64,000 bases of DNA from Corynebacterium stercoris (GTDB lineage Bacteria; Actinomycetota; Actinomycetes; Mycobacteriales; Mycobacteriaceae), in the NCBI RefSeq assembly GCF_024160105.1, contig NZ_JAMFTQ010000001.1, forward strand, positions 357,767 to 421,766, in the 5' to 3' direction. The notes under the pieces were generated by a model. The model did no database searches. It worked only from the letters and a program-made list of their open reading frames with translations, and had not been told where the DNA came from. Positions 10,036 to 19,154 of the stretch are shown in pieces; position 1 is the stretch's first letter, and the number at the start of each line of letters is the position of its first letter. A program made the position numbers and the translations under genes.

Positions 10036-10346
10036 GCGCGATCGACCCGGTGATCCACCCGCTCGGCCGGCTGCAGATCTGCGCGACACTCTTCCACTCG
10101 GGGGCGGTGGAAACACAGACCGGCCGCCAGGAGATGCGCTTCGCGGCGCTCAAGGACGCGGTGGGCCTATCCGATTCTGCGTTGTCCAAGCAGCTGACCG
10201 CCCTGGAGGAGCACGGCTACGTCACCCGCTTCCGCGAGTACGGCGCGAGCCGCGCCAAAGATACGGTGTGGGTCACGCTGACCGCCGAGGGGGCCCGCGC
10301 CTTCGAGGGGCACGTGGCCGCGCTCAAGGAGATCGCCGCCGGCTAG
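10032..10346 (+). CDS. small winged-helix transcriptional regulator
   Basis: 104 residues, single winged helix-turn-helix domain. The recognition helix falls near 47-60 (LSDSALSKQLTALEE), followed by the wing GYVTRFREYGASRAKDTVWVTLT broken around 65-84. The fold resembles the short MarR/ArsR-like (HTH_34) regulators that pair with a membrane protein. It starts by ATGA overlap with the preceding gene and probably regulates that unit. The ligand is unknown. Confidence 0.8.
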   Translation: MSAIDPVIHPLGRLQICATLFHSGAVETQTGRQEMRFAALKDAVGLSDSALSKQLTALEEHGYVTRFREYGASRAKDTVWVTLTAEGARAFEGHVAALKEIAAG

Positions 10347-10367
10347 GGGCAGGGTAAGTTTGAGGCC

Positions 10368-11183
10368 ATGGCTTTTCCCCAACCGTCGATAAGCGCCTAC
10401 GCCCTGGTGACGGGCGCGAGCCAGGGCATCGGTGAGGCGATCGCCCGCAAGCTCGCCGCCGCCGGGCACAACCTGATCCTCGTCGCCCGGCGCGAGGACG
10501 TGCTCATGCGCATCGCCGACGAGCTCGCCGCAACCCACGGCGTCAACGTCGAGGTGTTCGCCGCGGACCTGTCGAAGGAGCGCGATGTCACAGCGCTCAT
10601 CGAGCACATCGAGAATCGCACTGTATCTATCTGCGTGAATTCGGCGGGCATCGCCAGCTTCGGGCCGTTCATCACCGCGGACTGGGACTACGAGGTCAAC
10701 CAGTTCAACCTCAACGCCACGGCGGTGTTCCGCATCACCAAGGCGGTGCTGGACCAGATGGTGGAGCGCGGTTCCGGCGCGCTGTGCAACGTCGGCTCCG
10801 CCGCGGGCAACTCGCCGATCCCGAACAACGCCACCTACGTGTTCACCAAGGCCGGCGTGAACACCTTCACGGAATCGCTGCACTACGAGCTGAAACCCCT
10901 CGGTGTCCACTGCACCCTGCTCGCGCCGGGACCGGTGCGGGAGGCGGAAATTCCGGAGGAGGAGCAAACGTTCGTCGATAAGCTTGTGCCCGATTTCCTG
11001 TGGACAACGTACGAGTCCTGCGCCGAGGACACCCTGCGCGCGATGCGCAAGAACAAGCGCCGCGTCGTGCCGGGGCCGCTGTCGAAGGCGATGGATGTGG
11101 TGTCCACGTACGCCCCGCGAGGGTCGCTCGCGCCGCTGATCGGATCGTTCTACGAAAAGATGGGAGAGGAACAGCGTGCTTGA
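10368..11183 (+). CDS. cmrA: short-chain reductase, CmrA-type mycolate reductase
   Basis: 271 residues, Rossmann-fold SDR. The cofactor motif TGASQGIG is at 15-22 and the catalytic residues are S144, Y157 and K161. It sits directly before orn with an 8-nt overlap; in M. tuberculosis Rv2509 (mycolate reductase) is also close to orn (Rv2511). CmrA reduces the beta-keto mycolate intermediate after Pks13 condensation, completing the mycolic acid motif. The specific substrate is inferred from similarity and synteny, so a generic SDR remains possible. Confidence 0.8.
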   Translation: MAFPQPSISAYALVTGASQGIGEAIARKLAAAGHNLILVARREDVLMRIADELAATHGVNVEVFAADLSKERDVTALIEHIENRTVSICVNSAGIASFGPFITADWDYEVNQFNLNATAVFRITKAVLDQMVERGSGALCNVGSAAGNSPIPNNATYVFTKAGVNTFTESLHYELKPLGVHCTLLAPGPVREAEIPEEEQTFVDKLVPDFLWTTYESCAEDTLRAMRKNKRRVVPGPLSKAMDVVSTYAPRGSLAPLIGSFYEKMGEEQRA

Positions 11184-11811
11184 GATCGCCGCGAAGGATA
11201 ACCGCATCGTCTGGGTCGACCTGGAGATGACGGGGCTCGACCCCTCCCGCCACGTCATCGTCGAGGTTGCGGCGCTGGTCACGGACGCGGAGCTCACGCT
11301 TCTCGACGACGGCATCGATCTCGTCGTCCACGCCACCGACGCCGAGCTCGGCGAGATGGACGCGTTTGTCACTGAGATGCACACCTCGAACGGCCTGCTG
11401 GAAGAGATCAAGGCCTCGCCGGTCAGCATCGAGGAGGCCGAGGACGCGGTGCTGGAGCTCATTGCCAAGCACTGCGACCCGGCGCACCCCGCGCCGCTGG
11501 CCGGCAACTCAATTGCCACCGACCGCGCCTTCATCCGCGCCCACATGCCCCGCCTCGACGCGGCGCTGCACTACCGGATGATCGACGTCTCCACCATCAA
11601 GGAGCTCTCCCGCCGGTGGTTCCCCAAGGCGTACCAGAACCAGCCGGAGAAGGGGCTGAGCCACCGCGCGCTCGCCGACATCGTCGAATCCATCCAGGAG
11701 CTGGATTATTACCGACGCTCCGTGTTCACCGCCGCGCCGGGCCCGGACGGCGATACCGCCCGCGCTGCGGCCGCCGCCGCGCACGACAGCTACAGGAAAT
11801 ATTTGCAGTAG
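11176..11811 (+). CDS. orn: oligoribonuclease
   Basis: 211 residues, DEDDh 3'-5' exonuclease that degrades 2-5 nt RNA fragments and linear dinucleotides. The first catalytic acids are D15 and E17 in [10 protein letters not shown]; the C-terminal part carries the [11 protein letters not shown] segment with the catalytic His and Asp. The start is GTG, overlapping the end of the SDR gene, with GAGAGGA upstream. Orn is slightly longer than the E. coli enzyme because of an alanine-rich tail. Confidence 0.93.
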   Translation: MLEIAAKDNRIVWVDLEMTGLDPSRHVIVEVAALVTDAELTLLDDGIDLVVHATDAELGEMDAFVTEMHTSNGLLEEIKASPVSIEEAEDAVLELIAKHCDPAHPAPLAGNSIATDRAFIRAHMPRLDAALHYRMIDVSTIKELSRRWFPKAYQNQPEKGLSHRALADIVESIQELDYYRRSVFTAAPGPDGDTARAAAAAAHDSYRKYLQ

Positions 11812-11856
11812 CGTTCGGTAGGCGAACAGGGTCCTGAGTGCTTTAGCATGTCGCGT

Positions 11857-12843
11857 ATGGATCAACGGGATGCTGACGCGCTCGATGCCGCCAAGCTCTA
11901 CTACCGCGAGGACCTCAGCCAGGCCGAGGTGGCTGCGCGCATGGGCCTGTCCAGGCCGACGGTTGCGAAACTCTTGCAGCTCGCCCGCGACCGCGAGTTC
12001 GTGGTCATTGAAATCCGCGACCCGCGCGAGGCTGGCGCCGACCTGAGCGCGCAACTCATCGACCGTTTCAACCTGCAGGGTGCGCGCGTGGTCTACCCCC
12101 CGCGTAACGACGATTCCTTTTTCGGCACCGAAGCAGCCCAGGCAGTGCTCCAGGAGATCGGCCGCACAGGCGCGCGCTACCTCGAGGAGATCGTTGAGGA
12201 CGGGATGTCCATCGGCATCGCCTGGGGTAAGACGCTGCGCAGCGTGGCTAAGCACCTGCGCCCCACCACCACCCGCGCCCGCGAAGTGGTGCAGCTCAAG
12301 GGCGGTTCCTCCCGCTCGGGGGTCACCACCCACAATTTCGACGCGATCCACCAGTTCTGCAACGCGTTCAACGCCCCGGCGCGCATGCTGCCGCTGCCGG
12401 TGATCTTCGACAAGGTGGAGACAAAGCAGATCGTCGAGCAGGACTCCTACATCGCCGAGGTGCTGCAGCACGGCCGCGAGACCGACCTCGTGGTGTTCAC
12501 CGTGGGTTCGGCGAAGAAGGAGAGCCTGGTGATGAACCTGGGCTACCTTTCCGACGACATGGTGGAGGAACTGCTCGGGGTTGCGGTGGGCGACGCGTGC
12601 TCGCGCTTTTTCACGCACGACGGCGAGATTGCGGCCCCGCGCGTCAACGACCTCACCGTCGGCATTTCGCTCGACGAGCTGCGAACCCGCCCGCGCCGCC
12701 TCCTGGTGGCCGGCGGGCTGTACAAGGCGGAAGCGATTGAGACCGCGCTGTGGATGGGCCTTGCTACCGATCTCGTGGTGGACCAGCCAACGGCCGAGCT
12801 CGTGCTCGAGTTGCACGCCAAGCGCATGGCCGCGCAGGTGTGA
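11857..12843 (+). CDS. deoR: SorC-family regulator of deoxyribonucleoside use (DeoR)
   Basis: 328 residues. A helix-turn-helix near residues 19-44 (LSQAEVAARMGLSRPTVAKL) is followed by the sugar-phosphate-binding domain typical of SorC and Bacillus DeoR regulators. Such proteins repress deo operons until deoxyribose-5-phosphate is made. It lies just upstream of deoD, the transporter and deoC on the same strand. TAGCAT 7 nt before the ATG at 11857 suggests a leaderless mRNA; the ATG at 11848 is the alternative. The effector is inferred from the operon. Confidence 0.85.
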   Translation: MDQRDADALDAAKLYYREDLSQAEVAARMGLSRPTVAKLLQLARDREFVVIEIRDPREAGADLSAQLIDRFNLQGARVVYPPRNDDSFFGTEAAQAVLQEIGRTGARYLEEIVEDGMSIGIAWGKTLRSVAKHLRPTTTRAREVVQLKGGSSRSGVTTHNFDAIHQFCNAFNAPARMLPLPVIFDKVETKQIVEQDSYIAEVLQHGRETDLVVFTVGSAKKESLVMNLGYLSDDMVEELLGVAVGDACSRFFTHDGEIAAPRVNDLTVGISLDELRTRPRRLLVAGGLYKAEAIETALWMGLATDLVVDQPTAELVLELHAKRMAAQV

Positions 12844-12857
12844 CAAAAGCAAATCTT

Positions 12858-12871
12858 TTGCACAAATGTAA
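12858..12871 (+). promoter_or_regulatory. putative DeoR operator upstream of the deo promoter
   Basis: TTGCAcaaaTGTAA is an imperfect dyad (one mismatch between arms) just upstream of the -35 box of the deo operon and directly after the deoR stop. Confidence 0.35.
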
Positions 12872-12880
12872 ATTGCGCTA

Positions 12881-12909
12881 TTGCCGTGTGTTACTTTTCT
12901 TCCTAGAGT
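12881..12909 (+). promoter_or_regulatory. deo operon promoter
   Basis: TTGCCG (12881-12886), a 17-nt spacer and TAGAGT (12904-12909). A leader of about 40 nt follows with a dyad AGGTG-gat-CACCT at 12913-12925 and the Shine-Dalgarno AAGGAAGGA at 12936-12944. Confidence 0.6.
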
Positions 12910-12955
12910 GGGAGGTGGATCACCTACTCCCCCACAAGGAAGGATCGCAGCCGCC

Positions 12956-13687
12956 ATGGCCCTGCATCTCGACACCCCCACAGCATCCACCCCGCACATC
13001 GTCCCCACCGGCCCGATCGCGGAAACCGTCCTCATGCCCGGCGACCCGCTGCGCGCCAAATTCATCGCCGAGACCTACCTCGATGACGTCGTGCAGTTCA
13101 ACGCCGTGCGAAACATGCTCGGCTTCACCGGCACCTACCAGGGCCACCCGGTGTCCGTCATGGGCTCCGGCATGGGCGTGCCCTCCATTAGCCTCTACGC
13201 TTGGGAGCTCATCCACATCTTCGGCGCGAAGAAGCTGATCCGCGTCGGTTCCTGCGGCGGATTCCAGCAGGACCTGAAGCTCTTCGACATCATTGTCGCT
13301 TCCTCCGCCTCGACCGACTCGAACTTCCTCACCCAGTACAATCTCCCGGGCACCTACGCCCCGACGGCATCGTGGAAGCTCCTGGAGGCCACCTACCTCG
13401 AGTCCAAGAAGCAGAACGTGGACATCCACGTGGGCAACATCTTGTCCTCCGACATCTTCTACAACTTCCAGGACGACGCGAACGACCGCTGGACGCGCAT
13501 GGGCGTCCTCGGCGTGGAGATGGAATCCGCCGGCCTTTACGCCACCGCCGCCGAGGCTGGCGTGGACGCACTCGGCATTTTCACCGTCTCCGACGTGATC
13601 GGCTCCGGCGAGAAGACCACCGCTGAGCAGCGCGAAAGCGCATTCACCAGGATGATGGAACTGGCGCTGCCGTTGGCAGCCGTCTAG
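12956..13687 (+). CDS. deoD: purine nucleoside phosphorylase, DeoD type
   Basis: 243 residues, close to the 239 of E. coli DeoD. It contains the phosphate-binding GDPLRAKFIA near 29-38, the GSCGGF segment, the nucleoside-binding VEMESAGLYA and the SDVI loop. It cleaves purine (deoxy)ribonucleosides with phosphate, giving base and (deoxy)ribose-1-phosphate. It is the first enzyme gene of the deo operon and is followed after 32 nt by the transporter. The start ATG has AAGGAAGGA upstream. Confidence 0.93.
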   Translation: MALHLDTPTASTPHIVPTGPIAETVLMPGDPLRAKFIAETYLDDVVQFNAVRNMLGFTGTYQGHPVSVMGSGMGVPSISLYAWELIHIFGAKKLIRVGSCGGFQQDLKLFDIIVASSASTDSNFLTQYNLPGTYAPTASWKLLEATYLESKKQNVDIHVGNILSSDIFYNFQDDANDRWTRMGVLGVEMESAGLYATAAEAGVDALGIFTVSDVIGSGEKTTAEQRESAFTRMMELALPLAAV

Positions 13688-13719
13688 TCGCCGCCGTTTT
13701 TGCCGAAAGAAGGGCTTCC

Positions 13720-15108
13720 ATGACAACCGCTAACCCTGCCGCCGGTGGCCTCAACCCCAAGCGGGCCGTGCCCATCATCCTGTTCACCTTCGTCTTCTCC
13801 CTGATCGTGGACAACGGCTTCAAGTTCATGACCGACTCGATGGGTGAGGCGCTCAACCTCACCCTGAACGAGGTCAGCCTCCAGGCATCACTCGCCGGCG
13901 TGATCATCGGCATCGGCGCCGTGGTGTACGCCGCGCTTGCCGACGTCGTGAGCATCCGCAAGCTCATGCTCGTCGGCATCGCCCTGACACTGGTCGGTTC
14001 CGTGATCGGCTACGTGGGCCAGAACATGTGGTCCATGGTGCTGATCGGCCGTGTCGTCCAGACCACCGGCCTCGCCGCCGCAGAGACGCTCTACGTCATC
14101 TACGTGACGAAGCACCTGAGCGAGCAGGAACAGAAAACCTACCTGGGCTTCTCCACCGCCGCGTTCCAGGGTGCGACCCTGTTCGGCGCGCTGACCTCCG
14201 GCTACATCGCCACCCACATCTCGTGGACCGCGATGTTCCTCATCCCGCTCATCCTCATCGTCGCCGTGCCGGTGATCCTGAAGACGGTGCCGGAAGAGGA
14301 AAGCCTCGAGGCCGGCCACGTCGACTGGGTCGGACTGCTGCTCATCGCCGTGCTGGCCACCAGCGCCATCATGTTCATGCAGGCGTTCAATTTCCTGTGG
14401 CTTATCCCGCTGGTCGTCGGCATCGCGCTATTCGTCGCGCACATCAAGCGCGGCGCCCGCCCGCTGGTCAGCCCGGAATTCTTCCAGAACCGCGCCTACG
14501 TCACCGCGCTCATTCTGGTCTTCGTGGTGTACTCGGTGCAGCTCGGCTACCTCGTGCTCTTCCCGGCCATGGCCCGCGAGGTGCACGGCTTGTCCGCGGA
14601 CACCGCATCCCTGCTCCTCATCCCGGGCTACACCGGTGCGGTGCTGGTGGGCATCTTGTCCGGCAAGATCGGCCAGTTCCTGCCTAGCCGCCCGGCGATC
14701 TTCACCGCGCTGGCTTCCGTGATCGTCGCCCTGCTGATGCTCGCGTTCTTCATGGAGCTCGGACCCTGGGTGTTCGTTGTGTCCTCGCTGCTGTTCGCGT
14801 GCGGCTTCGCGCTGCTCTACGCCCCGCTCGTGGCCACCGCGATCGGGGATATCCCCCCGGCGAAGTCCGGCATCGCCATCGGCTTCTACAACCTCACCAT
14901 CAACGTCGCGGTCCCGCTCGGCATTGCCTACAGCGCCAAGCTCGTCGACCTCAACCTGGCGACGCCCGGCTTCCTGCCCGCCAACGCCGGCAGCTACCCC
15001 GTCGTCATGCTCATCCTCGCGCTCATCGCGGCGGCCGGCACCGCCCTCTACGCGGTACTGACCGCCCGCATGCAGCGCCCCGCACAAACCATCTCATCCA
15101 CTATCTAA
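13720..15108 (+). CDS. MFS transporter, probably nucleoside or deoxyribose uptake
   Basis: 462 residues, major facilitator with about 14 predicted membrane helices, DHA2-like by overall topology. DHA2 members are mostly drug/H+ antiporters, but this copy lies between deoD and deoC with gaps of 32 and 13 nt, so uptake of nucleosides or deoxyribose is a better reading. The substrate is inferred from the operon only. A Shine-Dalgarno AAGAAGGG precedes the ATG. Confidence 0.8.
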   Translation: MTTANPAAGGLNPKRAVPIILFTFVFSLIVDNGFKFMTDSMGEALNLTLNEVSLQASLAGVIIGIGAVVYAALADVVSIRKLMLVGIALTLVGSVIGYVGQNMWSMVLIGRVVQTTGLAAAETLYVIYVTKHLSEQEQKTYLGFSTAAFQGATLFGALTSGYIATHISWTAMFLIPLILIVAVPVILKTVPEEESLEAGHVDWVGLLLIAVLATSAIMFMQAFNFLWLIPLVVGIALFVAHIKRGARPLVSPEFFQNRAYVTALILVFVVYSVQLGYLVLFPAMAREVHGLSADTASLLLIPGYTGAVLVGILSGKIGQFLPSRPAIFTALASVIVALLMLAFFMELGPWVFVVSSLLFACGFALLYAPLVATAIGDIPPAKSGIAIGFYNLTINVAVPLGIAYSAKLVDLNLATPGFLPANAGSYPVVMLILALIAAAGTALYAVLTARMQRPAQTISSTI

Positions 15109-15121
15109 GGAGATTCCCATT

Positions 15122-15778
15122 ATGACTTCCCTCTCCCGCACCGATGTCGCCCAGCTGATCGACCACACCCTGCTGAAGCCTGAGGCCACGCACGCAGACG
15201 TCGAAAAGCTCATCGCGGACGCCACCCGCCTCGGCACGTTCTCGGTGTGCGTCTCCCCGTCCATGCTCCCGATCGAGACCCCGGAGGACCTCAAGGTCGC
15301 CGTGGTGTGCGGCTTCCCGTCCGGCGCCGTGCCCACCGAGGCGAAGGCGGCCGAAGCCGCGTACTGCGTGGCCAACGGCGCAGACGAGGTTGACATGGTG
15401 ATCAACATCGGCGCCGCCAAGGAGGGCAACTGGGACCTCGTGCGCGACGACATCGCCGCCGTGAAGAAGGCGTGCGGCGACGTGCTGCTCAAGGTCATCA
15501 TCGAGTCCGCCGTGCTTACCGACGACGAAATCATCGCCGCCTGCAAAGCCTCCGTCGACGCCGGCGCCGAGTACGTGAAGACGTCGACCGGCTTCCACCC
15601 GGCCGGCGGCGCCTCCGCCCACGCAGTGCGCCTGATGCGCGAAACCGTCGGCGATGCCCTCGGGGTGAAGGCTTCCGGCGGCATCCGCGACGCAGCTGCC
15701 GCGAAGGAAATGATCGACGCCGGCGCATCCCGCCTCGGCCTCTCCACCTCCGAGGCAATCCTGGAGGGGTGGCAGTAA
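15122..15778 (+). CDS. deoC: deoxyribose-phosphate aldolase
   Basis: 218 residues, class I aldolase with a TIM-barrel fold. It splits 2-deoxyribose-5-phosphate into glyceraldehyde-3-phosphate and acetaldehyde. The Schiff-base lysine is K153 in YVKTSTGF; D91 and the lysine in GVKASGG complete the catalytic set. It lies in the deo operon and its TAA stop overlaps the ATG of the mutase gene (TAATG), so the two are co-translated. Confidence 0.94.
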   Translation: MTSLSRTDVAQLIDHTLLKPEATHADVEKLIADATRLGTFSVCVSPSMLPIETPEDLKVAVVCGFPSGAVPTEAKAAEAAYCVANGADEVDMVINIGAAKEGNWDLVRDDIAAVKKACGDVLLKVIIESAVLTDDEIIAACKASVDAGAEYVKTSTGFHPAGGASAHAVRLMRETVGDALGVKASGGIRDAAAAKEMIDAGASRLGLSTSEAILEGWQ

Positions 15779-17430
15779 TGGCCGCGCTCCAGGACATCGC
15801 CCAGGACTGGCTCGCCCACGACCCGGACCCGGCGACCCGCGAGGCCCTCGCCGCGGCCATCGAGGCGAAGGACGAGGTAGCCCTCAGTGCCGCGTTCAAC
15901 GGTCCGCTCGAGTTCGGCACCGCGGGTCTGCGCGGCGAAATCGGCTTCGGCGAGTCGCGCATGAACCAGGCCGTGGTCATGCGCGCCACCGCCGGCTTGG
16001 TGGCGTGGCTGTCCAAGCAGGTGGAGCGCCCGCGCGTGGTCATCGGCTGCGACGCCCGCCACGGCTCCGCCCAGTTCGCAGAGGCGGCGGCCAAGGTCGT
16101 CGCGGGTGCGGGCGGCCATGCGATTTTGCTGCCGCTGGGGCGCCCGACACCGCTGACGTCGTTTAGCGTGCGCGCCCTCGACGCGGACGCCGGCATCATG
16201 GTCACGGCGTCCCACAACCCGAAGTGGGACAACGGCTACAAGGTGTACCTCGGCGGCCGCGCAGCCACCGGCGACGCCGCGGGCGTGCAGATCATCGCGC
16301 CCGCCGACAAAGAAATCGCCGCCGCCATCGCCGCCGCCCCCGGCGCCGACGAGCTGCCCCTGGGCACGGACGAGCAGATCGAGCGCGTGGACACCAGCGC
16401 CGCGTACCTCGCCGCCGCGAGCGCCCTCGGCCGCCCGGCCACCGACATCACCATCGTGCTCACCCCCATGCACGGCGTCGGCGGCGAGCTTGCGAAGCAG
16501 GCGCTTGCCGACGCCGGCTTCACCAACATCGTCGAGGTGTCCGAGCAATGGGCGCCGGACCCGGACTTTCCGACGGTCGCCTTCCCCAACCCGGAGGAAG
16601 ACGGTGCCCTCGACCTCGCCGTCGCCACCGCGAACGACGTGGGCGCCGACGTGATCATCGCGCTCGACCCGGACGCGGACCGCTGCGCGCTCGCCGTTCC
16701 CGCCCGCGACACCGCCAGTGCCGGCACCCATATCGGCGGCGGCTGGCTGAAGCTCTCCGGCGATGAAACGGGTGCGTTGATTGGCGAGTGGGCTGCGTCC
16801 CGGGCGTCGTCAGGCACCACTGCCTGCTCGATCGTGTCCGGCCGCATGCTCTCGCGCATCGCCGAGGCGCACGGCCTGCGCCACGCCACCACGCTGACCG
16901 GGTTCAAGTGGATCGGCCGCACGCCGGAGCTTGTGTACGGCTACGAGGAGGCGATCGGCCACTGCGTCGACCCGGCGCACGTGCGCGACAAGGACGGCAT
17001 CTCCGCCGCCGTCGTCGCCGCGACCATCGTCGCCGAGCTCAAGGCCGAGGGCATCAGCGTCCTCGAGCATTTCGACCGCCTGGCCGCGGGGTACGGGCTC
17101 TACCGCACCCAGCCGCTGACGTTCCGCGTGCAGGACCTGTCGCTGATAGCCGAAGCCATGCAGCGCTTGCGCGCCCAGCGCCCCGCAACACTCGCAGGCT
17201 CGCCCGTCACCGAATACGTCGACCTCAACGACGGTTACGGAGAGACGCCCGGCACCAACGGCATCCTCATCCGCACCAGCGCCGACGACCGCGTGATTAT
17301 CCGCCCCAGCGGCACCGAGCCCAAGCTCAAGTGCTACCTCGAGGTGGTCATGGACACCGTTGATTGGGAGGCCGCCGACGCGCGCCTCGCCTTGCTTTCC
17401 GACGCCACCCGCGAGCTCTGCGGCATGTAG
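15778..17430 (+). CDS. pmmB: phosphohexomutase-family enzyme, probable phosphopentomutase of the deo pathway
   Basis: 550 residues, alpha-D-phosphohexomutase superfamily. The phosphoserine loop is TASHNP with S145, the metal loop is LDPDADR, and the C-terminal phosphate-binding loop is RPSGTEPK. Family members act on phosphomannose, phosphoglucose or phosphopentose. Overlap with deoC and lack of a deoB gene suggest that it converts (deoxy)ribose-1-phosphate to the 5-phosphate between DeoD and DeoC. The symbol follows corynebacterial usage; the substrate is inferred from the operon. Confidence 0.85.
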   Translation: MAALQDIAQDWLAHDPDPATREALAAAIEAKDEVALSAAFNGPLEFGTAGLRGEIGFGESRMNQAVVMRATAGLVAWLSKQVERPRVVIGCDARHGSAQFAEAAAKVVAGAGGHAILLPLGRPTPLTSFSVRALDADAGIMVTASHNPKWDNGYKVYLGGRAATGDAAGVQIIAPADKEIAAAIAAAPGADELPLGTDEQIERVDTSAAYLAAASALGRPATDITIVLTPMHGVGGELAKQALADAGFTNIVEVSEQWAPDPDFPTVAFPNPEEDGALDLAVATANDVGADVIIALDPDADRCALAVPARDTASAGTHIGGGWLKLSGDETGALIGEWAASRASSGTTACSIVSGRMLSRIAEAHGLRHATTLTGFKWIGRTPELVYGYEEAIGHCVDPAHVRDKDGISAAVVAATIVAELKAEGISVLEHFDRLAAGYGLYRTQPLTFRVQDLSLIAEAMQRLRAQRPATLAGSPVTEYVDLNDGYGETPGTNGILIRTSADDRVIIRPSGTEPKLKCYLEVVMDTVDWEAADARLALLSDATRELCGM

Positions 17431-17436
17431 CCGACC

Positions 17437-17476
17437 ACGGCCCCTAGCTGCGGTTTTTGTAAAGCTTAGGGGCCGT
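17437..17476 (+). terminator. hairpin after the deo operon
   Basis: ACGGCCCCTAGC and GCTTAGGGGCCGT pair with one bulge. The T-run lies in the loop rather than after the stem, so it is a strong hairpin but not a textbook terminator. It overlaps the -35 region (TTGTAA at 17457-17462) of tRNA-His. Confidence 0.5.
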
Positions 17477-17509
17477 ACTAAGGTAGATCGCGCTGCTTTC
17501 GCAGCGATG

Positions 17510-17585
17510 GTGGCTGTAGTTCAGCTGGTAGAGCACTAGGTTGTGATCCTAGGTGTCGCGGGTTCGAGTCCCGTCAGCCACCCCA
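17510..17585 (+). tRNA. tRNA-His(GTG)
   Basis: Acceptor GTGGCTG/CAGCCAC, anticodon stem CTAGG/CCTAG with loop TTGTGAT, T-arm GCGGG/CCCGT, CCA encoded at 17583-17585. TTGTAA-16 nt-TAAGGT (17457-17484) is a likely promoter. Confidence 0.95.
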
Positions 17586-17590
17586 GCGTC

Positions 17591-17616
17591 GAAGCCCCGG
17601 TTCCCGCCGGGGCTTC
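17591..17616 (+). terminator. hairpin after tRNA-His
   Basis: GAAGCCCCGG and CCGGGGCTTC form a perfect 10-bp stem with a 6-nt loop right after the tRNA. There is only a weak T-run downstream. Confidence 0.55.
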
Positions 17617-17715
17617 ACTGCTTTCCGACGTTCGGTTGCAGGCCTCCCCGCACCCCTCCGCGGATCGCATTTCCTCCCGCTGAGCAGGCGATTTCACCCG
17701 TGCGGAGGAGACTGC

Positions 17716-17721
17716 TATAGT
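17716..17721 (+). promoter_or_regulatory. -10 box of tRNA-Lys
   Basis: TATAGT, about 38 nt before the tRNA-Lys gene in an otherwise gene-free spacer. The -35 region near 17693 is weak. Confidence 0.5.
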
Positions 17722-17759
17722 TCTTTTTCGTTGCCCAGCAGGGCACGAACAAGTAAAAA

Positions 17760-17836
<77 letters not shown>

Positions 17837-18254
17837 AGGGCCAGGCCAGAGGGCATAAATCCACTCTCTAGCCTGGTCCATTTTCATAAAGTGGCCAAAA
17901 ATTGGCCAGAATGTCGCCGCCACTGTCCCGGACAAACCTGCGAGGAGCCGGCCCGGCGACCACGGTTCATCTCGCGACACGTCTTCCCCGTTCGCGCGAT
18001 CGCCGGCATGACTCTAGCTCGCGCAAGCGAAACCCAGAGCCCCACGGCGTGGATACCCGACTCGCACTCCATCGTTACGCTCGGCCTGGACTCGACCGTC
18101 GCGTCAGAAGACCGCTGTACTCGCCGTGATTGATTAGTGGCAGTTCGATACCCAGAAAGGTGCTCGCGGACGCTGGAGCCAGTATCGGCCCCGGGAAACC
18201 CGCGCTTCAGCCCGCCCGCTGCAAGCACAAACTCCTTTCCGCGATCGGACACCT
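17837..18254. other. island left end, no supported gene
   Basis: No ORF here has a ribosome-binding site together with a recognisable product. The one sequence of note is the inner repeat at 17888-17919. A minus-strand ORF at 17884-18279 exists but shows no family resemblance. Confidence 0.6.
17888..17919 (+). repeat. inner repeat near attL, candidate integrase arm site
   Basis: Matches 28277-28308 at 28 of 32 positions. It contains two copies of TGGCCA separated by an A-rich spacer, in the same orientation as the copy near attR. Confidence 0.6.
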
Positions 18255-18594
18255 TCACCGAGCGCACGCCGGGGCGCACCGCTGCAGCGGCTCGCCCGCC
18301 GGGCTGCGCATGGTGAAGGTGGCACGCGCCAGCTCATCCAGCTCCACGTCCGTGGCGAAGTATTCCGCCTTGCGGCCCTCCGCACAGAACGTGACCACCC
18401 GCGCGGTGGTGCGGGAGGCCATGGCGGCAACCAGGTCGTCGGCAACGGATGGCAGCGCCTCTACTAGCTCGCCCTTGGCCAGGGTGCGCGGAGCCCGCGT
18501 TGTGCACCACGCCCACCTGCGGCGGGGCGATGCGCGCGAGGTGCGCGATGTGGCCGCGAAACTTACCCCCGCCCAAGAAGCCAATCAGAGGCAA
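18255..18594 (-). pseudogene. murF fragment, frameshifted and internally deleted
   Basis: Two adjoining minus-strand frames translate to pieces of the central domain of MurF (UDP-MurNAc-tripeptide:D-Ala-D-Ala ligase). Frame one gives GHIAHLARIAPPQVGVVHNA, as in the family's GHI...VGVVLNVG segment. Frame two gives AKGELVEALP, then DDLVAAMASRT and ARVVTF. The stretch between NAGSAH and AKGELVE and another after LPS are missing, and the frame changes between them. It cannot make a working ligase. It starts right at the end of the 18585-19154 gene. Likely a captured or left-behind host fragment. Confidence 0.72.
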
Positions 18595-19154
18595 TTCTCC
18601 TCGACAAACTGCCGCACCTCCGACATGAGCACGAAAAGCGAACCGCTACTGTCTCGCTCGACAGAAATGAGTCCATCACGCACCCATTGCCGCACATCAT
18701 CCGGTTTGACCTGCATTCGGCGCGCCGCGGTGGCGGCGGAAACCCTGTTCTCGGCGCGCTGCTCTTCCGCCGGTCCATCCACAATCTCACTCATGCGGCG
18801 CCGCATTTCGTTGATCGCGATAAGAAACGGCCAAGCCTCTTCGTGTTTCGCGATCGCCGCCGCATGAGACTCAATCCAGCGACACCAACCCGACGGTTCC
18901 CCGCCTAACGAATGCTCGGGCTCGATCTCGTCTCGCAGGTGTCGGCACCATTCACGAAGTCGAATCTCGACCAATAGCGTCGTATCCACGACTCGATCGT
19001 TCCCCGGCGCCGTCGGCCCGAATGTAGGCCTCATCTTTCGCGCGGTATCAGAATGGCCGCGCATTGTCTTCATTTCCTCGATCGCACCTAGAAGGCGTCG
19101 AGCATCCCGTGCAGCCGACGCGACGGCTGCACGCATCTCATTTTCTGAAATCAT
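18585..19154 (-). CDS. phage-type DUF7341-like protein with C-terminal HTH
   Basis: 189 residues. The N-terminal 125 residues are helical and contain WCRHLRDEIEP and a WCRWI segment, resembling a protein common in corynephages and other actinophages (DUF7341). The last 50 residues (AATAARRMQVKPDDVRQWVR onward) look like an excisionase-type helix-turn-helix with a wing. ATG at 19154 follows GAAGAGG. It is probably a phage-derived DNA-binding protein of unknown role; its isolation from the rest of the train by about 700 bp suggests its own control. Confidence 0.65.
   Translation of the reverse strand: MISENEMRAAVASAARDARRLLGAIEEMKTMRGHSDTARKMRPTFGPTAPGNDRVVDTTLLVEIRLREWCRHLRDEIEPEHSLGGEPSGWCRWIESHAAAIAKHEEAWPFLIAINEMRRRMSEIVDGPAEEQRAENRVSAATAARRMQVKPDDVRQWVRDGLISVERDSSGSLFVLMSEVRQFVEENCL

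Noticed and set aside
17884..18279. 131-residue minus-strand ORF in the island left end
   Set aside because: No ribosome-binding site, no family, and it covers the inner repeat and the border of the murF remnant.
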